A stretch of 64,000 bases of DNA from an uncultured Lachnospiraceae bacterium (GCA_947566645.1 CANOKL010000003.1:62001-126000), one strand, 5' to 3'. Numbered from the stretch's first letter, positions 48,501 through 57,252 are shown. Numbers and translations: made by a program. The notes: a model not told the origin generated them from the sequence alone.

Positions 48501-49160
48501 ATGGCATCAAAACAGATCACTCCTACCCGTATGGAGCTGACCAAGACTAAGAGAAAGCTGGTCACAGCCAGAAGGGGCCATAAGCTCCTGAAAGACAAAC
48601 GTGACGAGCTGATGCGTCAGTTCCTTGAACTGGTAAAGGAGAACATGGCGCTGCGCCAGAAAGTAGAAGCCGGAATCCTCTCTGCAAATAAGAATTTTGT
48701 CATAGCCAAGGCCGGAATGGACGAGGCGACACTAAATACAGCACTTATGGCGCCGAAACAGGAAGTCAACCTTGAGGTAGGACAGCAGAACGTAATGAGC
48801 GTTAACATCCCGGTCTTCGAGACGAAGACAAGAACAGCAGATGCAAACGACATCTACTCATACGGATTTGCATTCACCTCCAGCGACCTGGACGGTGCAG
48901 TAAAATCCCTGGCAGACATCCTGCCGGATATGCTGAAACTGGCAGAGACAGAAAAAGCGTGCCAGCTCATGGCGGCAGAGATTGAGAAAACAAGACGCCG
49001 TGTAAATGCGTTAGAGCACGTAACAATTCCGGAGGCTCAGGAAACGATCAAGTATATCACAATGAAGTTAGATGAAAATGAGAGAAGCTCCCAGATTCGT
49101 CTGATGAAAGTGAAAGACATGATGCTCGAAGAGGCGCATCATTATAGCGAGAGAGAATAA
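48501..49160 (+). CDS. ntpD: V-type ATPase subunit D (rotor axle)
   Basis: 219 residues with the D-type start (ITPTRMELTKTKRKLVTARRGHKLLKDKRDELMRQF) and a C-terminal antiparallel helix. AGGAGG precedes the ATG. Last gene of the operon; a perfect 44-base palindrome with a T-run follows. Confidence 0.94.
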   Translation: MASKQITPTRMELTKTKRKLVTARRGHKLLKDKRDELMRQFLELVKENMALRQKVEAGILSANKNFVIAKAGMDEATLNTALMAPKQEVNLEVGQQNVMSVNIPVFETKTRTADANDIYSYGFAFTSSDLDGAVKSLADILPDMLKLAETEKACQLMAAEIEKTRRRVNALEHVTIPEAQETIKYITMKLDENERSSQIRLMKVKDMMLEEAHHYSERE

Positions 49161-49166
49161 AAACTG

Positions 49167-49218
49167 CAATTGGGGACGGGGTATTTTTAAAAATACCCCG
49201 TCCCCAATTGCTTTTTTG
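49167..49218 (+). terminator. Terminator of the V-ATPase operon, family-3 GGGGACGGGG hairpin
   Basis: A perfect 44-base palindrome (49167-49210; half CAATTGGGGACGGGGTATTT plus TT) followed by CTTTTTTGG. The core recurs at 50541 and 56027, so this terminator belongs to a dispersed repeat family. Confidence 0.85.
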
Positions 49219-49236
49219 GTGAATAGAAAAAACTTA

Positions 49237-49316
49237 TTTACAAATAATAATATATATAGTAAAATCGAAATAACAAGTATAATATTAAAAGTTATTTCGA
49301 TTGATCGAAATAACTT
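49237..49316 (+). promoter_or_regulatory. Promoter with triple ATCGAAATAAC operator for the DUF4143 ATPase
   Basis: TTTACA (49237-49242), 17 bases, TAAAAT (49260-49265). ATCGAAATAAC begins inside the -10 box (49264-49274). A second and third copy form a 13-bp inverted repeat (AAGTTATTTCGAT at 49289-49301 and ATCGAAATAACTT at 49304-49316). The layout suggests an operator blocking initiation or early elongation. Confidence 0.6.
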
Positions 49317-49340
49317 GATAAAATGAGGGAGATGTTTCGG

Positions 49341-50558
49341 ATGGAACAGACTATAAAGAGAGAATTATATTTGGAAAGAATACGTCCATTTTATGAAAAT
49401 GAACTGATCAAGGTTATGATTGGAATCAGACGATGCGGAAAGTCGGTTCTGCTAAAACAGATCATGGAAGAGATTATGTCACAGGGTGTGAAGAAAGATC
49501 AGATTATCTATCTGAACTTTGAAGATTTTCAGTTTGCGCAGATACGGACAGCGCAGGCTTTGTATGACTATGTAAATGAAAAGAGGACGAATGAGGACAG
49601 ATACTATCTTTTCTTTGACGAGATACAGATGGTGGAGGAATTCGAAATTGTGATTAATTCTTTCCGCGCGACATGGGACGTGAGCATTTTTATTACGGGT
49701 TCTAATGGAAAGCTTCTGTCAGGTGAGCTGGCAACATACCTTTCCGGGCGCTATATAAGCTTCCGCATCGCACCCTTTTCCTTCAGAGAATACTGTCAGA
49801 TTAAGGAGATTCAGAGGCCTTCTGAGGAGGACTTGTCAGAGTACATGGAGTGGGGCGGCATGCCGCAGCGTTTCAGCATGCAGACGGAAGAAGAGACTGC
49901 CACGATGCTGCGGGATCTGTATAATTCCATTGTTTTAAGGGATATTGTGCAGAGGACGGGAGCGAAGGACGTAGATCTGCTGAACCGGATTATAGAATAT
50001 CTGACGCAGACACCCTCGCAGATGTTCTCGGCAAAGGGAATTGCCAGGTATTTTGAGAGCGTAAACCGGAAGGTAAGTATGGAAACCTTGTATAACTACC
50101 TGGATCATATTATTACGTCCCTGGTTATTGTGAAAGCACAGCGGTATGATATCAGAGGAAAGCAGCTTCTTACAACGCTGGATAAGTATTATCTTACAGA
50201 TACCGGGCTCGGACGTATCCATAACAGCGGTTATAAACTGGAAAAGGGCGCGCTGCTGGAAAATATAGTATTTAATGAGCTTTGCCTGAGAGGTTTTGAT
50301 GTGTTTGTGGGGAAACTCCCAAAAGGCGAGATTGATTTTGTGGCTGTGAAAGGAAAACAGAAGGAGTATTACCAGGTGGCGTACTATCTTTATGATCAGT
50401 CAGTGATTGAGCGTGAATTCGGGGCGTATAATGGTATTGCGGATAATTATCCGAAATATGTGATATCTATGGACAGGATGGATTTTTCGAGGGAAGGGAT
50501 TATTCACAAGAATGTGATGGACTTTTTGATGGAGAGATTTGGGACGGGGCATTTTTAG
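49341..50558 (+). CDS. ATP-binding protein of the AAA_14/DUF4143 family
   Basis: About 405 residues. P-loop MIGIRRCGKS, Walker B YYLFFDEIQM, sensor-like FITGSNGKLLSGELATYLSGRY, and a C-terminal DUF4143 domain (KYYLTDTGLG ... LENIVFNELCLRGFDVFVGK ... EIDFVAVKG) with a PD-(D/E)XK-like fold. ATG 49341 is favoured by GAGGGAG upstream; ATG 49323 is possible. The last residues (GTGHF) and the stop codon are encoded by a family-3 hairpin repeat. Function not established; these genes are accessory and often multi-copy. Confidence 0.85.
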   Translation: MEQTIKRELYLERIRPFYENELIKVMIGIRRCGKSVLLKQIMEEIMSQGVKKDQIIYLNFEDFQFAQIRTAQALYDYVNEKRTNEDRYYLFFDEIQMVEEFEIVINSFRATWDVSIFITGSNGKLLSGELATYLSGRYISFRIAPFSFREYCQIKEIQRPSEEDLSEYMEWGGMPQRFSMQTEEETATMLRDLYNSIVLRDIVQRTGAKDVDLLNRIIEYLTQTPSQMFSAKGIARYFESVNRKVSMETLYNYLDHIITSLVIVKAQRYDIRGKQLLTTLDKYYLTDTGLGRIHNSGYKLEKGALLENIVFNELCLRGFDVFVGKLPKGEIDFVAVKGKQKEYYQVAYYLYDQSVIEREFGAYNGIADNYPKYVISMDRMDFSREGIIHKNVMDFLMERFGTGHF

Positions 50559-50595
50559 AAATGCCCCGTCCCAAATTGAAAATAGGGTGTCCCCA
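50537..50595. repeat. Family-3 hairpin repeat, copy 2, overlapping a gene end
   Basis: ATTTGGGACGGGGCATTT and its complement form a 40-base palindrome (50537-50576), then AAATTGAAAATAGGGTGTCC. 56 bases (50540-50595) are identical to 56026-56081. The stop codon of the DUF4143 ATPase gene (50556-50558) lies in its loop. Confidence 0.85.
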
Positions 50596-50633
50596 GCGAC
50601 TCTGCTCTGGTATTCAGGTATGAATCATGGTAG

Positions 50634-50779
50634 GTTACTATTCATGGCTCAGGAATGTGCTGAACTGCGCATTTCGTAAGAATATGATGCAGGAGTGAGG
50701 GGCGGTTTTTGCGTGGTAAAACTCGGAATGCCACCCCGAATTGTTACTATGAGCGGATGGTTAGTCCGTGAATGGTAAC
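50634..50779. mobile_element. MITE-like family-1 element, 146 bp, with perfect 8-bp target duplication
   Basis: Ends GTTACTATTCATGG and CCGTGAATGGTAAC are inverted. CATGGTAG is present exactly on both sides (50626-50633 and 50780-50787). The left part matches the 73-bp copy at 32050; the right 37 bases (50743-50779) equal the short solo form. No coding capacity, so it would need transposase in trans. Confidence 0.85.
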
Positions 50780-50809
50780 CATGGTAGAATTATATTAAGA
50801 AAAGTCTCA

Positions 50810-50838
50810 TTGCTTCATTTGGCCAAAGTTGCTATACT
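50810..50838 (+). promoter_or_regulatory. Promoter of the zinc-ribbon protein gene
   Basis: TTGCTT (50810-50815), 17 bases, TATACT (50833-50838), about 88 bases before the start codon. It starts 22 bases after the MITE's right flank. Confidence 0.65.
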
Positions 50839-50925
50839 ATAAGAAGGAAATAATTAGTAACTGACTATTCGAAGGGAGTATAAACAATTATTCCGGACAT
50901 ATAGACAGGAACAAGGAGGCATTCC

Positions 50926-51303
50926 ATGGGCACGATTTTACAGGGAACATGTTCAGGGTGCGGTTATCACGCTGAGTTGTATACAGGCGGAGGGCAGCAG
51001 GATTGTAATCCGGAGACAGCGCTTAAGGTCTCGCGGAATAATCCGCAGCTTGCGTCAGCACTTAAGGAGAACGCATGGTTCAGGATTGACCGCAGGACTG
51101 CGATCTGCAATCACTGCCATAAATTTGTGGTTGCGGAGAATATTATCTACCAGCATAGGGACGGCCGGGGGCGGAAGATTACAGGTGTCTGCCCGGATTG
51201 CGGCGGTCCGCTTCTGGTGTGGCCGTCAGAGAATACGGAGGGGATTCCCTGTCCGGTCTGCGGACAGCCGGTTTCACTGACAGCCGCAGGGGTATGGGAC
51301 TAA
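50926..51303 (+). CDS. Small zinc-ribbon protein
   Basis: 125 residues with four Cys knuckles: CSGCG, CNHC, CPDCGG and CPVCGQ, enough for two zinc ribbons. No membrane segment. ATG follows AAGGAGG. It precedes the giant flagellin by 94 bases and may share its transcript. Function unknown; could be a nucleic-acid or protein-binding adaptor. Confidence 0.75.
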   Translation: MGTILQGTCSGCGYHAELYTGGGQQDCNPETALKVSRNNPQLASALKENAWFRIDRRTAICNHCHKFVVAENIIYQHRDGRGRKITGVCPDCGGPLLVWPSENTEGIPCPVCGQPVSLTAAGVWD

Positions 51304-51397
51304 CCGGCTGAATTAGATAGTATATGCTGCATAGCGGAATAAGCAGCAGAGGAAAATAAGGGAGATTGCAGTCTCCTGGAAGGAAAGGAAGATTGAT

Positions 51398-54300
51398 ATG
51401 GCAGATATGAGAATCCGCGACAATTCCAGCGGGCGGATCGCATCAGGACATCTGGGGAGGACTCAGGGACAGCTTGGAAAAACCTTAGAGAAGCTGTCAA
51501 GCGGCTACCGGATCAACCGTAGTGCGGATGACGCGGCAGGACTTGCCATTTCAGAAAAAATGCGGGCGCTGATTACTGGTCTGGAGCAGGCGGAGCAGAA
51601 TTCGGAGGATGGGCTGTCCCTTGTCCAGGTAGGGGAGGCGGCTTTGTCCGAGATTCATACAGTGCTCAACCGTATTGTTGAACTGTCCACGACCTCGGCA
51701 AATGGTACTTATACGGATGAGCGTGACCGGGCGGCGCTTCAGAAGGAGTTGAACCAGCTCTACGATGAGGTGGAACGCATCTCAAAGACCGCGAATTTCA
51801 ACGGAATAAAGCTGTTCCAGGATAAAGGACTGGAGTATGAAAATATATCTGAAGGAGACGTGCAGGCAAACAGCCTCGCAGCATTTCAGGAAACAGCGCC
51901 CCAGGTGCAGACGCTTGACCAGGTGCTCGCAGGCACAAAAAAGGGCGAGGTCAGCATCATTTACACGGAAACGTATGACCAGGTGACCACAAGCCAGTCT
52001 CCGGACGGTGCGGCGACATCCCCTTCCGGCATTGTTATCGGCGGGAAAGACTTAAGCGATATCTTAAAGACAGAGATTATACCGAATACGGTTCAGAATA
52101 TCATGAAGAGCTATCCGGCATTTTCTTATCTGAACGGTTCTTCCATCGGCATTGGGCTTGAGTATTTTTCACAGGGAGCTGTCGGCGGCTCTACCACCCT
52201 GGCATACGTAAAGGCCGGTGCGGGTTCCTCCGGTACGCTATCAGGCGACGGTACGCTTGCCTCCAGGGAAGATTTTATTACATATACACTGGGTGTCAAT
52301 ACGTCTGTCCTTGCCGGAATTACGGACAGGGACGGGCTGCAGAAGCTGGAAGCTACCATTGCCCATGAGATGATCCATGCGTTTATGGATGAGGCAGTAA
52401 CATCAGGTATGTTCGGAAAGACGGCAGTTTCCAATGGAAACCTGACCGCAGAAGTCGCCAAATTTCCGGACTGGTTCATAGAAGGCATGGCGCAGACGGC
52501 GTCAGGTCCCGACAACTGGCTCTCCTACATGAGGATTTCCGGGACTTCGTCGGATGCGGAGATTGCGGCAGCGATCGGAAGGGAGCAGCTGGGCTCGGGT
52601 TCCACTGCCAGCCAGTATGGAACCGGGTATCTTGCGTGCATGTACTTAGGGGCTTCGATTGCAGGAGGCGGTACGCCTGCAGCTACGGTGGATGCGGCCA
52701 CGGTGTCGGCGGGCCTGACGAAGCTGTTTAATGAGGTGATCGGGGGAAAGTCCCTAAATGACGCTATAAGCACGCTGACAAATGGGAAATTCAGAAGCAC
52801 GTCTGACTTTGCGGCGAAGTTCAATACTGGGCCGGCAGAGGTTGGTTCCTTTGTCCGCAGTCTTCTCGCTGCTACGGGAAGCGGGCGCGGCGGAATTATT
52901 TCCGGAGATCTGAAGGCAGTTGATCTGACAGCAGATACAGACCTTGGAAATTCGGTCAGCCTGTTCCAGCTTGATACAACAACCAGCGGCGTGAAAAATA
53001 TTTACCCAAAGGATTATCCGGTTTATTCCGGCGGAGCGACAAGTACAGGCGGAACGGCGCCGACAGATTTCACTCCGGCAGCGCCCACACCTCCGCTGGA
53101 ATACGGCGATCTGATCGTGACAGGGGCACAGGCCAGTGACATTGATTATGATGCAAATACGGGTGTACTGACCGTAAAGGCAGCTGATGATATAAAGATT
53201 TCCATGAAGGCTGCCGGAACAACATCCACGACGAATAAGATTATCCTGCAGGGAAATGGTAAAGTTACCTTAAGCGGCGTCCAGCTCTCGAACGGTGATG
53301 ACGCCCTGCAGATTGATACAGATACAGAGGTCCGGTATGAGGGGAAAAATCATTTCAGCGGGATTACACTAAATGGTACGATTGATGCGGCATTCAAAGG
53401 ATCAGGCCAGCTGAAGGTTGAAAAATTTACAAGCGACATGGACGATACGGTACGCTTCGACGGCGGTGCGGTAATCGTAGGGGATCCTTCTGTTGCAGGA
53501 TCGAATTCGATTCAGGCGAAGGATGTGGTAATCGACAATGCATCAGTCGCTGCTTCCATTACGACAGCGGACGGTACGGTAAAGAATTCCGCAGGGACTG
53601 TGCTGAAGGACACCGATATGCCGTGGACAAGACTGAGCGGGCTGAACGACGTTGCAGCAATTTCTTATAACGGCAATGCGACAGGCGCAGTACTTGATTT
53701 CGGACAGGGCAGTAAGCTGTGGCTGGATCCCGGCCTTGCGAAAAATGTCCTCACAGTGACAGACTCCACGGGGGCAAAGAGGGTACTTGCGGCAGAGTAT
53801 GACAGCGCAACAGATACATTTAAGTGGCTGGATTCCATAAAGCCATTTACAGTATCCGGCGGTACTGAGGGAACGGACTGGGAGTATGATGCGGACGGAC
53901 AGACTCTGGTGATTAAGACGAATAAGCCGCTTACTATATCCGGAGGAAAGGGAGCGGATCCGGCGGGAAATGAATTCAGTGGGCGCATTAAGCTTGCAGA
54001 TAACATAGCAGGAGACATTAGCCTGACACTGGGTGAAATTCACTGCGAGACAGATGCCGGAAGTGCATTTGACTTGGGAGAGGGAAATCATGTGACCCTT
54101 ACGCTCACTGATGGTGCGACCAGCATCTTTGCAGGCGGCAGAGACTACGCAGGAATTGCCGTAGGTGCAGGGACGGATCTTACCATTAATGGGACAGATG
54201 CCGGAAAGCTGATCGCGGAAGGCGGAAACGGAAGCGCCGGAATCGGAAGCAGCGGTGCGGCGAAGCTTACGGACCAGACAAGTTCTATTACTATAAAAGG

Positions 54301-56020
54301 CGGAAATATTGAGGCAAAGGGCGGTAACAATGGCGCGGGAATCGGCGCGGGCGACGGTTCCTCGTTCGGTGATATCACGATTGAAAATGGAATCGTAAAG
54401 GCATCTGGCGGCGTTGGCGGTGCAGGGATTGGCGGCGCGAATGATTCCAAGGTGGGAGATATTAAGATTCTTGACGGTCATATTGAGGCGAAAAGTGCAG
54501 CCCACGGAGCCGGAATCGGAGGCGGCTGGGGCAGCACGGCCACCAATGGCGATATTACGATTGAAGGCGGAGATATTACGGCAAGCAGTATGGAGCACGG
54601 CACGGGAATCGGCGCAGGCTGTCAGGGAACCAGCGGTAAGATTACGATAAAGGGCGGCAATGTCAGCGCGGAAGGCGGAGATGACGGTGCCGGAATCGGC
54701 GCTTCCTGGATTGGAAAATGCGGAGCTATTGAGATTACAGGCGGCAGTGTGGATGCAAAGGGCGGACGCAACGGTGCGGGAATCGGTGCCGGAAGTTCAG
54801 GATCCCGGGTGACAGACACGATTCTCATTGATACTGCAGGGACAGTCAATGCAGAGGGCGGTATGAACGGCGTTGGTATCGGTTCCGGATATGGAGGAAG
54901 TTCCTGCAGCGACATTGAGATCAGGCAGGGGACTGTGAATGCAAAGGGCTCTACGGATTCCACAGGTATCGGCGCGGGACGGGATTCCTCCAGCGGAAAT
55001 GTAACCATCGGTGATCCGGCAGATCCGGGCAAGAGGGTGAACGTGGATGCGATCGGCGGCATGACCCATAATGGTGGAAATATTATGTCTTACGGCGACG
55101 GAAATCACACTCAGCCAGGAACGCTTACCATTACCGGCGATAATACGACCGTCCGTCCGGGAACGGCCGGAGAGGGGCTTTATAGTACTTCCGGTGCGGT
55201 CGATGAAAACGGGGAGAATACATACGCTTATCCGGTCTATTTGTTTAAGACAGACCCGCCACTTGATGCAGGCGCAGGTCTTGACGGCACGGGACTTCCT
55301 CTGCCAGCCGGGGTGGATCCTGCTACGGTTAAGATCACTGCCACATCAGCAGGTGGAAAGACTAAGGACTGGACGCAGGGACTGATCCATGAGCCGGAAA
55401 AGAACTATGCGTTCCTGTGGATGGGAGGAGAAGACCAGACACTTGATATCACATACACAAATCCGGACGGTACGCCCGGCCAGGTTTCACTGGATCTGAA
55501 ATTCCACCCGGACGCAGGGGTATTCCGTATTCCCACCCAGCCAGATCCGCCGGCTGCACAGAAGCCGGAGTACGTAACCCAGCCGGTGACGCCGGACATC
55601 CCCGGACCGAAGGATGACAGCTATGCCGGTGGAATCATCCTCCATATCGGGGCTGGGCGGAATGACACACTGGGAGTTCCGCGCTATTATCTCTCAGCGA
55701 AGGCGCTTGGAATGGACCGTATGAATATTACGACCCAGGAAAAGGCAAGACAGACAATCGGAATGGTAGGAGATGCGATTGACCGGGTATCCGCCATCCG
55801 CGGCTCTTACGGTGCCCTTTCGAAACGACTGGAGCATAACCAGCAGTATCTGAACAATACAATAGAAAATACGCAGGCAGCAGAAAGCCGTGTCCGTGAT
55901 GTGGATATGGCGAAGGAATATATGGGATATATCAGACTCTCGATTTTGAGTCAGTCGTCCCAGTCAATGCTTGCACACAGTAACCAGGACGCAGGGCAGA
56001 TCCTGCAGTTGCTGAGATAG
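51398..56020 (+). CDS. Giant flagellin with internal metallopeptidase (flagellinolysin-like) and beta-helix repeat region
   Basis: 1540 residues. Residues 1-150 are a flagellin D0/D1 N-terminus (KLSSGYRINRSADDAAGLAI); about 1440-1540 are the matching C-terminus (RVRDVDMAKEYMGYIRLSIL). The insert begins with a zinc peptidase: His323-Glu324-x-x-His327 (AHEMIHAF) and, 35 residues on, WFIEGMA with Glu362, the gluzincin arrangement known from flagellinolysins. About 575-950 are beta-rich; about 963-1205 have some eight repeats of ITIEGGDI-x-A-x-GG-x-x-GAGIGAG type, probably a beta-helix. A Pro-rich spacer (about 1375-1395) precedes the return to flagellin. GGAAAGGAAG precedes the ATG; a GGAGATTGCAGTCTCC hairpin lies in the leader. 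No other flagellar gene is in the window. Confidence 0.88.
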   Translation: MADMRIRDNSSGRIASGHLGRTQGQLGKTLEKLSSGYRINRSADDAAGLAISEKMRALITGLEQAEQNSEDGLSLVQVGEAALSEIHTVLNRIVELSTTSANGTYTDERDRAALQKELNQLYDEVERISKTANFNGIKLFQDKGLEYENISEGDVQANSLAAFQETAPQVQTLDQVLAGTKKGEVSIIYTETYDQVTTSQSPDGAATSPSGIVIGGKDLSDILKTEIIPNTVQNIMKSYPAFSYLNGSSIGIGLEYFSQGAVGGSTTLAYVKAGAGSSGTLSGDGTLASREDFITYTLGVNTSVLAGITDRDGLQKLEATIAHEMIHAFMDEAVTSGMFGKTAVSNGNLTAEVAKFPDWFIEGMAQTASGPDNWLSYMRISGTSSDAEIAAAIGREQLGSGSTASQYGTGYLACMYLGASIAGGGTPAATVDAATVSAGLTKLFNEVIGGKSLNDAISTLTNGKFRSTSDFAAKFNTGPAEVGSFVRSLLAATGSGRGGIISGDLKAVDLTADTDLGNSVSLFQLDTTTSGVKNIYPKDYPVYSGGATSTGGTAPTDFTPAAPTPPLEYGDLIVTGAQASDIDYDANTGVLTVKAADDIKISMKAAGTTSTTNKIILQGNGKVTLSGVQLSNGDDALQIDTDTEVRYEGKNHFSGITLNGTIDAAFKGSGQLKVEKFTSDMDDTVRFDGGAVIVGDPSVAGSNSIQAKDVVIDNASVAASITTADGTVKNSAGTVLKDTDMPWTRLSGLNDVAAISYNGNATGAVLDFGQGSKLWLDPGLAKNVLTVTDSTGAKRVLAAEYDSATDTFKWLDSIKPFTVSGGTEGTDWEYDADGQTLVIKTNKPLTISGGKGADPAGNEFSGRIKLADNIAGDISLTLGEIHCETDAGSAFDLGEGNHVTLTLTDGATSIFAGGRDYAGIAVGAGTDLTINGTDAGKLIAEGGNGSAGIGSSGAAKLTDQTSSITIKGGNIEAKGGNNGAGIGAGDGSSFGDITIENGIVKASGGVGGAGIGGANDSKVGDIKILDGHIEAKSAAHGAGIGGGWGSTATNGDITIEGGDITASSMEHGTGIGAGCQGTSGKITIKGGNVSAEGGDDGAGIGASWIGKCGAIEITGGSVDAKGGRNGAGIGAGSSGSRVTDTILIDTAGTVNAEGGMNGVGIGSGYGGSSCSDIEIRQGTVNAKGSTDSTGIGAGRDSSSGNVTIGDPADPGKRVNVDAIGGMTHNGGNIMSYGDGNHTQPGTLTITGDNTTVRPGTAGEGLYSTSGAVDENGENTYAYPVYLFKTDPPLDAGAGLDGTGLPLPAGVDPATVKITATSAGGKTKDWTQGLIHEPEKNYAFLWMGGEDQTLDITYTNPDGTPGQVSLDLKFHPDAGVFRIPTQPDPPAAQKPEYVTQPVTPDIPGPKDDSYAGGIILHIGAGRNDTLGVPRYYLSAKALGMDRMNITTQEKARQTIGMVGDAIDRVSAIRGSYGALSKRLEHNQQYLNNTIENTQAAESRVRDVDMAKEYMGYIRLSILSQSSQSMLAHSNQDAGQILQLLR

Positions 56021-56025
56021 CAATC

Positions 56026-56081
56026 TGGGACGGGGCATTTTTAGAAATGCCCCGTCCCAAATTGAAAATAGGGTGTCCCCA
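56026..56081. terminator. Family-3 hairpin repeat, copy 3, between convergent genes
   Basis: GGGACGGGGCATTT pairs with AAATGCCCCGTCCC around a 4-base loop. Six bases after the flagellin stop and two bases from the araC-type stop, so it is placed to end both transcripts. Confidence 0.75.
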
Positions 56082-56082
56082 A

Positions 56083-56916
56083 TTAGCCTGCCAGGTGATT
56101 TTCGCGATATTGGGTTGGCGAGATGCCGGTTTCCTGCTTGAAGATTTTCGAAAAAGCAAAGGGATCGGTGTAACCGACAGAATATGCGACATTCTGAACC
56201 GGAACGTTTTTCTGTATCAGAAGCTGCTTTGCTTTTTGGATGCGGAAGAATATCAGGTATTCCTGGGGAGAGTAATTAGTGGCATGCTTGAAAATCTTAC
56301 TTAAGTATGACCGTTCCAGTCCGCAGTAGTCTGCAACGTCCTGGATTCTGATTGGTTCTGCATATTTTTTCGTTATATAATCGACAGCATTTTTTATATA
56401 GCCTAGTGATTTGTCTCCTTTTTGGGGAACGGGCTTATTTGACGAAGTACTGATCAGGAAATGGAACATGCGGTAGAGGTTGCCGATGCAGGTATATTCT
56501 TCGTCATTATGGTGCAGGATTTCAAGAATACAGTTTTCCAGCCCTTCGGAAGGAGCGGAAGGGATGAAGATGGGATTTTCCCTGGATATGCCGGCCTGTG
56601 TGAGAAGGTCTATTACTTTTTTTCCATTAAAATGAAGCCAGATGTAATTCCATGGATCAGCTGCGCTTCCCTGGTAAAAGGCAACTAAATTGGGGGGAGT
56701 AATAAAAGCCTGTTTCGCGTACACAGGAAATCTATGGTTATCCAGATACAGGGATCCTGAGCCGTTTAGGATATAATGCAGCACGTAATTGCTGCGGATA
56801 ATAGGACCGAAGCTGTATTCTGGAGGGCATTTCTGGCATCCGACCTCATAGAGGGCAAGGTCATCGTAAGCGTCATAATTAATAAAGTAACATTCGTCAT
56901 AATGTTTCGTATACAT
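56083..56916 (-). CDS. AraC-family transcriptional regulator
   Basis: 277 residues: N-terminal cupin-like sensor (YVLHYILNGSGSLYLDNHRFPVYAKQAFITPP) and C-terminal double HTH (IRIQDVADYCGLERSYLSKIFKHATNYSPQEYL ... VQNVAYSVGYTDPFAFSKIFKQETGISPTQYR). ATG follows AAAGGAGA. Divergent from the sugar ABC operon, which it probably controls in response to a carbohydrate. Confidence 0.92.
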   Translation of the reverse strand: MYTKHYDECYFINYDAYDDLALYEVGCQKCPPEYSFGPIIRSNYVLHYILNGSGSLYLDNHRFPVYAKQAFITPPNLVAFYQGSAADPWNYIWLHFNGKKVIDLLTQAGISRENPIFIPSAPSEGLENCILEILHHNDEEYTCIGNLYRMFHFLISTSSNKPVPQKGDKSLGYIKNAVDYITKKYAEPIRIQDVADYCGLERSYLSKIFKHATNYSPQEYLIFFRIQKAKQLLIQKNVPVQNVAYSVGYTDPFAFSKIFKQETGISPTQYRENHLAG

Positions 56917-56956
56917 TGGGGCATCTCCTTTTCAGAGAAGTATCTAAAGATTCTGT

Positions 56957-56992
56957 TATACTCACGGCTGGTGAAATCTGCCGCGCAGTACA
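56957..56992. repeat. Palindromic repeat (family 2), copy B
   Basis: TATACTCACGGC at the left and ATCTGCCGCGCAGTACA at the right. Lies in the divergent region upstream of the araC-type gene. Confidence 0.65.
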
Positions 56993-57072
56993 AGATTCCA
57001 ATTCATTATATCACAAAAGCCGGCCATTCACCAGTGCATTTCAGATCGCGCATTGAATCACTCTTGGCATAA

Positions 57073-57109
57073 GTTACTATTCACGGACTAACCGTTCGCT
57101 CATAGTAAC
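57073..57109. repeat. Palindromic repeat (family 1), 37-bp short form
   Basis: GTTACTATTCACGGAC and GTTCGCTCATAGTAAC are inverted around a short loop. Flanks TGGCATAA and GCATATTT share only GCATA out of register. It sits between the araC-type gene and the sugar-operon promoter. Confidence 0.75.
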
Positions 57110-57154
57110 GCATATTTAAACCACATTTTAACATTCTATGAACACAAAATAACA

Positions 57155-57183
57155 TTAACACTAACAGCATGGAAGTATATAAT
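57155..57183 (+). promoter_or_regulatory. Promoter of the sugar ABC importer operon
   Basis: TTAACA (57155-57160), 17 bases, TATAAT (57178-57183), 70 bases before the start codon. AACATTCTATGAACACAAAA upstream is a plausible activator-binding stretch. Confidence 0.65.
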
Positions 57184-57252
57184 AAATCTTGTAAAAATAT
57201 ATAAGAAGTCCGGCAAAATGGACGAAAACACAATATTTTTAAGGAGGAGCGT

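Noticed and set aside
53543..54598. 351-residue open frame antisense to the flagellin gene
   Set aside because: It is a by-product of the repetitive, GC-rich flagellin insert; no ribosome site, and the sense strand is clearly coding with family motifs.
57065..57117. Target duplication around the family-1 copy at 57073
   Set aside because: Only GCATA is shared and it is out of register; not counted as evidence of transposition.
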